NCBI GenBank assembly: GCA_937925525.1
Contig: CALALS010000293.1
Span: 1 to 13,190, forward strand
Direction of reading: 5' to 3'
DNA from: an uncultured Flavobacteriales bacterium
Lineage (GTDB): Bacteria > Bacteroidota > Bacteroidia > Flavobacteriales_E > Vicingaceae
Length of the DNA stretch: 13,190 nucleotides
Position 1 is the first letter of the stretch. Each line of letters starts with the position of its first letter. Both the position numbers and the translations under genes were made by a program. Shown piece after piece: positions 1 to 6,744 of this stretch. The notes under the pieces are model-generated. The model saw nothing but the letters and a program-made list of their open reading frames with translations. It searched no databases and was not told the DNA's origin.

Positions 1-75
1 CACAGGAATCATGGCTTCAACAACTTCAGGGTCTATTTGTGTGGTAGCAGCGTTATCTAAATATACTTTCCTCAT
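1..75 (-). CDS. Cysteine desulfurase (NifS/IscS-like), N-terminal fragment
   Basis: Only the first 25 codons are inside the window; the gene continues past the left edge. The reverse complement starts at an ATG at 75 and reads MRKVYLDNAATT, then a stretch with DPEVVEAM. The (V/I)YLDNAATT opening followed by xxxDPxVxxAM is the hallmark N-terminus of class V aminotransferase-fold cysteine desulfurases. These PLP enzymes take sulfur from cysteine for Fe-S cluster assembly or tRNA thiolation. The catalytic Lys and Cys lie outside the window, so IscS, NifS and SufS-like types cannot be separated. The gene lies 63 bp downstream of the glmM-like gene on the same strand, and I see no terminator between them, so read-through is plausible. 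Family assignment is fairly secure despite the short fragment. Confidence 0.8.
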   Translation of the reverse strand, partial: MRKVYLDNAATTQIDPEVVEAMIPV

Positions 76-138
76 CGGCTACAAAATTATCATCCTTATT
101 GTTTAAACCACATTTTATTTTATCTCAAAAAGGTAATC

Positions 139-1533
139 CTAATTCTCTTTAATCAACTCTTTAATATCGCTGATAATCTTTTCTGCTAAACTTTCAGCCG
201 TTGATTTAGAAGTGCTTTCAGAGTAAATTCTGATAATTGGCTCTGTGTTAGATTTTCTAAGGTGTACCCAGTCCTTTTCAAATTCAATTTTTACTCCGTC
301 AACAGTATTTATTTTTTCATTACTATACTTTTTCTTAATTCCTTCCAACACTTTTTCCAAGTCAATTTCAGGAGTTAGTTGAACTTTATTTTTAGAAATA
401 ATATAATTAGGATATTTTGCTCTTAATGCAGAACAAGAAACATTACTTTTCGCCAAATGAGTTAAAAACAAGGCTATTCCCACTAATGCGTCTCTTCCGT
501 AATGTAGCTCGGGATAAATAATTCCTCCGTTACCTTCTCCTCCAATAACCGCATTAGTAGCTTTCATTTTTTCAACCACATTTACTTCTCCAACTGCACT
601 AGCTTCGTATTTGCCACCGGCTTTTTCGGTTACATCTCTCAAAGCTCTGGTTGATGAAAGGTTAGAAACAGTATTTCCAACTTTATTCTTTAAAATATAA
701 TCTGCAACAGCTACAAGTGTATATTCTTCCCCAAACATTTCTCCGTCTTCACACACAATAGCCAATCGGTCAACATCAGGGTCTACCACAAAACCTAAGT
801 GTGCATTTTTCTTTTTTATTAAAGATGAAATTTCGCTTAAGTGTTCCGGTAAAGGTTCTGGATTATGAGGGAAATCACCCGTTGGTTCACAGTATAATGG
901 AATAACTTCTTTAACACCTAATGCATTTAATAATTCAGGCACATAAATTCCTCCGCTAGAATTAACAGCATCCACAGCAATAACAAAATTTTTGCTTTTA
1001 ATCGCTTCAACATCAACAAGCGGCAAATTCAATATTTTTTCAATATGAATTTTTAAATAATTGCTGTTTTGAGAATACTTTCCAAGCTGTCTAAATTCAC
1101 TAAAGTTTAGTTCATCGGATTCTGCCAATTCAAGCACTTTTTTTCCATCATCACCCGATATAAATTCACCTTTCTCATTCAATAATTTTAGTGCATTCCA
1201 CTGTGCCGGATTATGGCTCGCTGTTAAAATAATTCCACCTTGTGCTTTTTCTTCCACCACAGCAACTTCAACAGTTGGCGTAGTGCTTAGCCCTAAATCC
1301 ACCACATCTATTCCTAAGCCCTGAAGCGTACCACAGACTAGGTTAGAAACCATTGGACCGGAAATTCTGGCATCTCTGCCAATTACTACCTTATATGTTT
1401 TTGATGCACCTGACTGTTTTAACCAAACACCATAGGCAGAAGTAAACTTAACAATATCAATTGGGGTAAGGTTGTCGCCTACTTTCCCGCCAATTGTTCC
1501 TCTAATTCCTGAAATTGACTTAATTAAACTCAT
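139..1533 (-). CDS. glmM: Phosphoglucosamine mutase (alpha-D-phosphohexomutase family)
   Basis: This cytoplasmic enzyme probably interconverts glucosamine-6-phosphate and glucosamine-1-phosphate, on the way to UDP-GlcNAc for peptidoglycan and lipid A. All four phosphohexomutase signatures are present. The phosphoserine loop TASHNP lies at residues 104-109 with S106 as the phosphorylated Ser. The Mg loop DPDVDR lies at 251-256 (D251, D253, D255). The sugar-recognition loop GEGNGG is at 332-337, and the phosphate-binding loop RKSNTEP is at 426-432. The N-terminus MSLIKSISGIRGT and the 464-residue length fit the Bacteroidota GlmM-type group. Phosphomannomutase/phosphoglucomutase activity cannot be excluded from sequence alone, because specificity in this superfamily is subtle. 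The ATG at 1533 precedes the conserved GIRGT motif directly, which supports the start. A TAnnTTTG box lies upstream on the minus strand. The cysteine desulfurase gene follows 63 bp downstream. Confidence 0.9.
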   Translation of the reverse strand: MSLIKSISGIRGTIGGKVGDNLTPIDIVKFTSAYGVWLKQSGASKTYKVVIGRDARISGPMVSNLVCGTLQGLGIDVVDLGLSTTPTVEVAVVEEKAQGGIILTASHNPAQWNALKLLNEKGEFISGDDGKKVLELAESDELNFSEFRQLGKYSQNSNYLKIHIEKILNLPLVDVEAIKSKNFVIAVDAVNSSGGIYVPELLNALGVKEVIPLYCEPTGDFPHNPEPLPEHLSEISSLIKKKNAHLGFVVDPDVDRLAIVCEDGEMFGEEYTLVAVADYILKNKVGNTVSNLSSTRALRDVTEKAGGKYEASAVGEVNVVEKMKATNAVIGGEGNGGIIYPELHYGRDALVGIALFLTHLAKSNVSCSALRAKYPNYIISKNKVQLTPEIDLEKVLEGIKKKYSNEKINTVDGVKIEFEKDWVHLRKSNTEPIIRIYSESTSKSTAESLAEKIISDIKELIKEN

Positions 1534-1580
1534 AAACTTTTAAAATCGGCAGCAAAATAAAGCATTATAATTAATCCTAT

Positions 1581-1588
1581 CAAATATA
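1581..1588 (-). promoter_or_regulatory. Bacteroidota -7 box upstream of glmM
   Basis: Read on the minus strand this is TATATTTG, an exact match to the Bacteroidota TAnnTTTG consensus. It would start transcription about 40 nt before the glmM ATG. No TTG occurs at the usual 17-23 nt upstream spacing (the nearest is about 30 nt away), so this is a half-site match in AT-rich sequence. Confidence 0.4.
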
Positions 1589-1650
1589 GAATATTACCGA
1601 AAAAAGAGCACTGAAAATCAAAAAGATAGGAAATTCTGTTAAAATAGTTG

Positions 1651-1702
1651 TTGAAAACCAACACTAAGTGAATTAACTTTGCATTTGATTTTCTTACCTT
1701 TG
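1651..1702 (+). promoter_or_regulatory. Tandem Bacteroidota promoter boxes for the TPR-comA-DUF368-aroE operon
   Basis: TTG at 1651-1653, a 20-nt spacer, and TAACTTTG at 1674-1681 match the Bacteroidota promoter pattern TTG-N(17-23)-TAnnTTTG. A second -7 box, TACCTTTG, lies at 1695-1702, 21 nt downstream; the only nearby TTG (1679-1681) is just 13 nt from it. Start from the first box would give a leader of roughly 30 nt before the GTG at 1721, and from the second only about 12 nt. The first is the better-formed promoter. Confidence 0.55.
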
Positions 1703-1720
1703 TTAGAAAGACAAGCTTGA

Positions 1721-3136
1721 GTGGACGATAATTTTTCAGAGCAATACGACAATGATTTTCAAAATGCGCTTAACCGTTTTGAAAAAATGCTTGAAAATAA
1801 TGAGCAATACTTCTTTGATGTTGAAGAACTTGAAGACCTAGTAACTTATTTCATCGAAACAAACGATACCGAAAAAGCGCTTAAAGTAATTGGCTTTGGA
1901 ACTCAGCAACATCCATACTCTACCAATTTAATTATCAGGCATGCACAAGTTTTGGCTACCTCTCACAAACCCGCTGAAGCACTTGAGCTTTTGAATAGAG
2001 TAGAAAATATTGAACCTAGCAATTTTGAATTACTGTATAATAAAGCATGTGTTTACGGCCAGTTAAGAAATCCTAAAAAAGCCATTCAGTATTTTGAAAA
2101 AGCTCTTCTAAACTGTGATTTAGAAGAAAAAGAAGAAATTTTGCTTTCTATTGGCTTTGAATATGAAACCACTAATGAATATTTAACCGCTATAGATTAT
2201 TTTAAGCAAGCTTTAGAAATTAATCCTGAAAACGAAACTGCTCTCTATGAAATTTCTTTTTGTTTTGACATCCTAGACAAAACAGATGAGGCAATCAGTT
2301 TTTTTAATAAGTTTATTGATGAACACCCTTACTCTAGTGTAAGCTGGTATAACTTGGGTATGTTTTACAGCAAACAAGAAAAAAACAGTGAAGCTATAAT
2401 GGCTTATGACTATGCCATTACCATTAAAGAGGATTTCTCTTCTGCTTATTTTGGAAAAGCAAATGTTTTATTCAATACAGAAAAATATGCTCAGGCACTA
2501 AAAGCATATAAAGAGTTTATGCAATATGAAAAAGCCGACTCATTGGTTTACTTTTATGTAGGTGAGTGCTATGAGAATATGGATGATTATGCCAATGCTC
2601 TTCCGTATTACCAAAGAGCTGTTAAGCTTGACCCAAATTTTGCTGATGCATGGCTTGGAATGGCAATTGTTTATGGAGAAACCGAAAGATACCACTCTGC
2701 TATTCATTTTGTAAAAAAAGCAATAGAGTTAGACAATGAGCAAGCTCACTACTTTGTTTGCATGGGAGAATTTTATAGCAAGGCATCCAATCACATTGAA
2801 GCGCTTAAAGCATTTAAAAAAGCCAGTGAAATAGAGCCATCGGATAAAGAAATTTACTTAGACATTGCTGAAGAATTAATTCATCTTGAAGGAATAAAAA
2901 AGGGCATAATTTATTTGGAGGATATAATGAATCTATATCCTGATAATGAATATGCTGCATACAGATTATCTGCTTTATACTTCAAACAAAAAGAAACTAA
3001 AAAAGCTAAGGAAGCACTTAAAACAGCTTTAACTTTAAACTCAAAACTCATTACCGAATTATTTGAATACCTACCCGAATTATCTGATAAAAAAGACGTT
3101 CAAAAAATAATTCATGAGTTCAACTCAAGAACCTAA
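1721..3136 (+). CDS. Cytoplasmic tetratricopeptide-repeat protein (about 12 TPRs)
   Basis: This 471-residue protein has no signal peptide or membrane segment. After an acidic N-terminal region (residues 1-34) it is almost entirely TPR, with about twelve 34-residue units from roughly 35 to 444. Typical motifs are A..YF.KAL.I.P near 157-169 and Y..LG..Y near 210-216. It probably acts as a protein-binding scaffold or adaptor in the cytoplasm; the partner is unknown. The start is the GTG at 1721. An in-frame TGA sits immediately before it (1718-1720), and the next in-frame Met is residue 23, inside conserved-looking sequence, so GTG is the only sensible start. The stop codon shares one base with the ATG of the next gene (TAATG), indicating translational coupling with the ComA-like enzyme. 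The TPR call is secure; any specific function is not. Confidence 0.9.
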   Translation: MDDNFSEQYDNDFQNALNRFEKMLENNEQYFFDVEELEDLVTYFIETNDTEKALKVIGFGTQQHPYSTNLIIRHAQVLATSHKPAEALELLNRVENIEPSNFELLYNKACVYGQLRNPKKAIQYFEKALLNCDLEEKEEILLSIGFEYETTNEYLTAIDYFKQALEINPENETALYEISFCFDILDKTDEAISFFNKFIDEHPYSSVSWYNLGMFYSKQEKNSEAIMAYDYAITIKEDFSSAYFGKANVLFNTEKYAQALKAYKEFMQYEKADSLVYFYVGECYENMDDYANALPYYQRAVKLDPNFADAWLGMAIVYGETERYHSAIHFVKKAIELDNEQAHYFVCMGEFYSKASNHIEALKAFKKASEIEPSDKEIYLDIAEELIHLEGIKKGIIYLEDIMNLYPDNEYAAYRLSALYFKQKETKKAKEALKTALTLNSKLITELFEYLPELSDKKDVQKIIHEFNSRT

Positions 3137-3921
3137 TGTATAACTTTAAACTCACACACATTCCTAAACGCACCGTAAAGCCCAGAGAAAATGGCCTAAC
3201 GATGATGATGGACAAAGGACTTAGTGTTAGAGAAGTAGAAAATTTTTGTGAAGCAAATGCCGATCTTACTGATATCGTAAAGTTTGGGTTTGGCACATCT
3301 TTCGTTACCAGAGACCTTGAAAAAAAATTAAACATATACAAGCAGGCAGGCATCAAATGTTACTTTGGAGGAACGTTGTTTGAAGCATTTATAGCCAGAG
3401 GGAAATTTGATGAATACCGAAAACTACTTGATAAGTTTAAGCTGGAAATGACAGAAGTATCTAATGGTTCAATAACCATGAATATGGATGATAAGTGCGA
3501 GTACATTACAAAAAATGCAAAAAATTATACTGTTTTAAGTGAGGTGGGTAGTAAAGAAGAAGGTATATTAATTAGTCCCGGAAAATGGATTTCATGGATG
3601 AACATGGAGCTGGAAGCAGGTTCCTGGAAAGTAATTGCAGAAGCTCGTGAAAGTGGTACAGTGGGCATATATCGACCAAACGGAACAGCTCATGTTGCAC
3701 TAATCAACAGAATTCTTAAAAAAGTTCCCGGTGATAGTATTTTATGGGAAGCGCCCAAAAAAGCACAACAAGTTTATTTCATTAAATTAATCGGTGCTAA
3801 TGTAAACTTAGGTAACATTGCTCCAAATGAACTTATTCCTCTAGAATGCTTACGACTTGGTTTAAGAGGAGACACATTTTTTCAGTTTTTACCTGAAGAG
3901 CTAGTTAAAGCTAACAAATAA
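3136..3921 (+). CDS. Phosphosulfolactate synthase family protein (ComA-like)
   Basis: This 261-residue predicted TIM-barrel protein belongs to the ComA family. ComA adds sulfite to phosphoenolpyruvate to give (R)-phosphosulfolactate, the first step of coenzyme M synthesis in methanogens; a Bacillus relative makes sulfolactate, and plant Hsa32 is a family member with a heat-tolerance role. Family motifs visible in order are KPRENGLTMMMDKG (15-28), KFGFGTS (49-55), GGTLFE (78-83), EVSNGS (107-112), EARESGT (169-175), EAPKKAQQ (205-212), GANVNLGNI (220-228) and GLRGDT (242-247). Length is normal. It overlaps the TPR gene by one base and ends 2 nt before the DUF368 gene. No ComB (phosphatase) or ComC (dehydrogenase) homologue is nearby. 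In Bacteroidota a possible use is supplying sulfonate precursors for capnine-type sulfonolipids, but that is inference; an Hsa32-like non-CoM role is equally open. Family call is strong, reaction moderately likely. Confidence 0.87.
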   Translation: MYNFKLTHIPKRTVKPRENGLTMMMDKGLSVREVENFCEANADLTDIVKFGFGTSFVTRDLEKKLNIYKQAGIKCYFGGTLFEAFIARGKFDEYRKLLDKFKLEMTEVSNGSITMNMDDKCEYITKNAKNYTVLSEVGSKEEGILISPGKWISWMNMELEAGSWKVIAEARESGTVGIYRPNGTAHVALINRILKKVPGDSILWEAPKKAQQVYFIKLIGANVNLGNIAPNELIPLECLRLGLRGDTFFQFLPEELVKANK

Positions 3922-3923
3922 AG

Positions 3924-4838
3924 ATGAGAACCTTAAAAGACTATCTACTTATTAGCCTTAAAGGTATTGGTATGGGTGCTGCTGATGTGGTTCCGGGAAT
4001 TTCCGGAGGCACAATAGCATTTATTACCGGTATATATGAGGAACTAATTAATTCTATTAAATCCATTAATAAAGATGCTATTGTAAAGCTTGCAAAAGAA
4101 GGTGTATTATCATTTTGGAAGCATATTAATGGTTCTTTTTTGATTGCTCTTTTTTTAGGTATTGGTATTAGCATCGTTTCTTTAGCAAAAGGCATTACAT
4201 ATCTGATTAATCATTACCCTATATTAATTTGGGCTTTTTTCTTTGGGTTAATAGTAGCTTCAGCAATAGTTGTTGGTAGAAATATTAAAAAGTGGAGAAT
4301 CGCAGAAATTCTATTTTTATTAATTGGAGGAGGCATTGCTTTTTATATTACTATTGCCACTCCTGCCGAAACTCCTGAAGCAGCATGGTTTATTTTTATT
4401 AGTGGCATGATTGCCATTTGCGCCATGATATTGCCCGGCATATCGGGTTCATTTATACTACTTCTACTTGGAAAATACTCTTTTATATTAGCTGCTGTAA
4501 GTTCTTTTAACTTTAAAACCATCGCAGTATTTGCAGCCGGTTGTATCGTAGGTTTATTAAGTTTTTCTCACGTACTATCCTGGATGTTTAAAAAACATTA
4601 TTCTATTACTATTGCTGTATTAACAGGCTTTATGGTTGGTTCACTAAATAAAGTTTGGCCTTGGAAAAAAGTACTGGAATACCGCACAAACTCTCATAGT
4701 GAGTCGGTTCCGTTTATCGAACAAAGTATTTCTCCTCTTAATTATGATGGCGAACCTCAATTAATATTAGCAATTGTTTTAGCCGTTGTAGGTTTTGGCA
4801 TCGTCTTTTTAATAGAAAAAATGGGAGCGAAAAAATGA
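3924..4838 (+). CDS. DUF368 family membrane protein, likely undecaprenyl-phosphate transporter (PopT-like)
   Basis: This 304-residue inner-membrane protein has about seven or eight hydrophobic segments. The DUF368 signature is clear at residues 14-41: G.GMGAADVVPGISGGT followed by FITGIYEEL. A related motif recurs at 161-185 (ILPGISGS then LLLLGKY), so the two halves look like an internal duplication with a re-entrant PGISG element in each. DUF368 proteins have been shown in other bacteria to help return undecaprenyl phosphate across the cytoplasmic membrane for reuse in peptidoglycan and surface polymer synthesis, in parallel with DedA-family proteins. The C-terminal helix (about 278-298) ends in a short basic tail. 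The ATG at 3924 lies 2 nt after the ComA-like stop, and the gene end overlaps aroE by 4 nt (ATGA). Family call is very firm; the transport role here is by homology. Confidence 0.9.
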   Translation: MRTLKDYLLISLKGIGMGAADVVPGISGGTIAFITGIYEELINSIKSINKDAIVKLAKEGVLSFWKHINGSFLIALFLGIGISIVSLAKGITYLINHYPILIWAFFFGLIVASAIVVGRNIKKWRIAEILFLLIGGGIAFYITIATPAETPEAAWFIFISGMIAICAMILPGISGSFILLLLGKYSFILAAVSSFNFKTIAVFAAGCIVGLLSFSHVLSWMFKKHYSITIAVLTGFMVGSLNKVWPWKKVLEYRTNSHSESVPFIEQSISPLNYDGEPQLILAIVLAVVGFGIVFLIEKMGAKK

Positions 4839-5554
4839 AAACCTACGGTTTAATAGGTTATCCTCTCACCCACTCCTTTTCAAAAAACTATTTTTCTCAA
4901 AAATTTTCTCAATTAGGAATTGAAGTAAAGTATGAAAACTTTGAGATTAAATCTATCTCTGAATTATCAGATATAGTTAAAAACCATAAGTTAAGTGGTT
5001 TAAATGTTACCATTCCTTACAAACAAAAAGTACGAGAATATATTCAGGTACTGTCTCCTGAAGCAAAAGAAATAGGAGCAGTAAACACCATAAAAATTGA
5101 AGGTGAAAAACTAATTGGTTATAACACAGACTATATTGGATTTACAAAAAGTATTCAGCCTTTGTTAACTAAAGAACATACATCTGCTTTAGTTTTAGGA
5201 AACGGTGGAGCCACAAAAGCCATTATTTACGCTTTAAACAAATTAAACATTTCATCTTCTATAGTCGCTAGAAATAACGGCAATTATACTTTTAAAGAAG
5301 TTGGAGAAAACATCGTTAAACAACATCAAATTATTATTAACTGTACTCCACTTGGCACTTATCCAGGCACTGAAAAAAAACCACCATTCCCTTATAAATT
5401 CCTAACAAGTAAGCATTTACTTTATGATTTGGTTTACAACCCAAGTGAAACTAGTTTCTTAAAAATGGGAATGGAAAAGAACTGCTCCACTAAAAATGGC
5501 ATGGAAATGCTTGAACTTCAAGCGGAAGAAGCCTGGAAAATATGGAACTCCTAG
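4835..5554 (+). CDS. aroE: Shikimate dehydrogenase
   Basis: This cytoplasmic enzyme reduces 3-dehydroshikimate to shikimate with NADPH, the fourth step of the chorismate/aromatic amino acid pathway. The substrate site is complete: S14 and S16 in THSFS, N57-V-T59 followed by PYK with catalytic K63, N84-T in GAVNT, and D99 in YNTD. The cofactor loop is GNGGATKA at 122-129, a GxGGAxxA Rossmann turn with Asn in the second position. R146 in VARNN is consistent with NADP 2'-phosphate binding, although the usual leading Asn of the N-R-T patch is Ala here. NCTPLGT (169-175) and NGMEMLELQA (221-230, with Q229) complete the family pattern. At 239 residues it is slightly short but intact. The start ATG overlaps the DUF368 stop by 4 nt, so translation is probably coupled. 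It is the last gene of the tight operon; I see no convincing terminator behind it. Confidence 0.95.
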   Translation: MKTYGLIGYPLTHSFSKNYFSQKFSQLGIEVKYENFEIKSISELSDIVKNHKLSGLNVTIPYKQKVREYIQVLSPEAKEIGAVNTIKIEGEKLIGYNTDYIGFTKSIQPLLTKEHTSALVLGNGGATKAIIYALNKLNISSSIVARNNGNYTFKEVGENIVKQHQIIINCTPLGTYPGTEKKPPFPYKFLTSKHLLYDLVYNPSETSFLKMGMEKNCSTKNGMEMLELQAEEAWKIWNS

Positions 5555-5666
5555 TACTAAAGTAATTTTCAATTCAAATACACTTTCAGGCATTTTCTGT
5601 TTGAAAGGAGTGGAAAAAAATACTTAAATTGCACCATATTTGTTTAGTAAACAAAAATCAAAAACT

Positions 5667-6722
5667 ATGAAAAAAACAATAACAATTGTGCTCATTTTGT
5701 TTGGCTGCAACTTATTTTCCCAAGAAGTTGTAGTTGGCGGAGACTCCGCTTTATTAAACCAAATGAGGGCCAAAGAATTTTTAGCTCAGGGTATAGAGCA
5801 ATTTGAGGCTAAAAACTATAACGCAGCCATAGCTTCTTTTGACCAGGCAATAGTGCTAGACCCTACATCAGACAAATCTTTTTTCAACAGAGGTTCGGCA
5901 AAAATGCAAATGGGAAATTACAAAGATGCCATTCTAGATTTTAATAAAACCATTGAATTAACCCCTGATTTTAAAAACGCACATTATAACCGTGCTAAGT
6001 CTTTTGAAGCAACTAATGATTTGAATTCTGCCTTAAATGATTATAACAAAGCACTAGAATTAGATAAAGAAAATGCAACTGCCTTTTATCATAGAGGAGG
6101 TATTCATTTTAGAAATAATAATTTTAAAGAAGCAATAGCCGATTATGACAATGCTATTTTAAATAACCCGAAATATGCTTATGCGTTTAATGATAGAGGA
6201 AGTGCTAAAAAAATGCTGAATGATATAGACGGAGCAATTGTAGATTATAAAAAAGCAGTAGAACTTGACCCAACACTACCCTACTTCTATAATAACTTAG
6301 GAAGCGCACTAAGAACAAAAGGAGAGTTTAAAGAAGCCATAAAAAATTACGACAAAGCTATTCAGCTTAAAAAAGATTATCACATTGCCTATAATAACAG
6401 AGGTTACGCAAAATTTGAATTAGGAAACTATGACGAAGCCATAAAAGATTTTAATCTTGCTATTAATATCCAATCTGATTATGCATTTGCCTATAATAAC
6501 CGAGCTGCAGCCAAACACAAGCAAAAAGATTATAAAGGAGCAATAGAAGACTGTAATAAAGCTATTTCTTTAGATGCAAATTTTGGTGGTGCTTACCTTA
6601 ACAGAGGTATTGCCAAAGAAATGCTAAGAGATGAAGATGGTGCTTGCAAAGATTGGCAAAAAGCTGCTGATTTAGGCTCAAAAAATGCAAAATCGTTTGT
6701 TTCACAAAGCTGTGAAAATTAA
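5667..6722 (+). CDS. Exported tetratricopeptide-repeat protein (nine TPRs)
   Basis: I start this at the ATG at 5667 (351 residues), where a typical signal peptide begins: MKKT, a hydrophobic stretch to L16, and FSQ as likely cleavage site near 18-19. A TTG at 5640 is in frame, but it adds only a polar nine-residue extension that would spoil the signal peptide and it overlaps a weak promoter-like box. The mature protein is nine canonical TPR units with exact 34-residue spacing from about residue 37 to 342; the NRG motif recurs at the same position of most units (for example AYNNRG at 241-246). It ends with GACKDWQKAADLG and a terminal Cys (C327 and C349), a tail common in secreted Bacteroidota TPR proteins; the two cysteines could form a disulfide. 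It is likely a periplasmic or outer-membrane-associated scaffold. The PorE-like gene starts 22 bp downstream, suggesting one operon. Partner unknown. Confidence 0.88.
   Translation: MKKTITIVLILFGCNLFSQEVVVGGDSALLNQMRAKEFLAQGIEQFEAKNYNAAIASFDQAIVLDPTSDKSFFNRGSAKMQMGNYKDAILDFNKTIELTPDFKNAHYNRAKSFEATNDLNSALNDYNKALELDKENATAFYHRGGIHFRNNNFKEAIADYDNAILNNPKYAYAFNDRGSAKKMLNDIDGAIVDYKKAVELDPTLPYFYNNLGSALRTKGEFKEAIKNYDKAIQLKKDYHIAYNNRGYAKFELGNYDEAIKDFNLAINIQSDYAFAYNNRAAAKHKQKDYKGAIEDCNKAISLDANFGGAYLNRGIAKEMLRDEDGACKDWQKAADLGSKNAKSFVSQSCEN
6700..6717 (+). other. Small perfect hairpin at the end of the exported TPR gene
   Basis: TTTCACA (6700-6706) and TGTGAAA (6711-6717) form a perfect 7-bp stem with an AAGC loop, overlapping the last codons before the TAA at 6720-6722. 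It is AT-rich and has no T-run immediately after it, so it is not a standard intrinsic terminator. It could slow ribosomes or protect a processed 3' end ahead of the PorE-like gene, or be chance. Confidence 0.3.
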
Positions 6723-6744
6723 TAACTACTAAGCTACTTTTATC

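Noticed and set aside
3120..4195. Minus-strand open frames opposite the ComA-like and DUF368 genes
   Set aside because: They are short, lack family resemblance and lie antisense to clearly conserved coding sequence.
5581..5620. Hairpin (CTTTCA with TGAAAG) as a terminator after aroE
   Set aside because: The stem is short, the loop is long and it is followed by an A-run rather than a T-run, so it does not fit an intrinsic terminator on the plus strand.
5635..5642. CATATTTG as a promoter for the exported TPR gene
   Set aside because: It misses the first base of TAnnTTTG and has no TTG at the expected spacing, so I did not list it, although a promoter somewhere in 5555-5666 is likely.
5640..5666. 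Upstream TTG start giving a longer exported TPR protein
   Set aside because: The nine added residues are polar and precede a well-formed signal peptide beginning at the ATG at 5667; TTG starts are rare and the segment overlaps promoter-like sequence.
5667..5720. Lipoprotein signal (LFGC) in the exported TPR protein
   Set aside because: Phe at -2 of the Cys is a poor lipobox and a better signal peptidase I site (FSQ) lies just after; the ordinary signal peptide reading is preferred.
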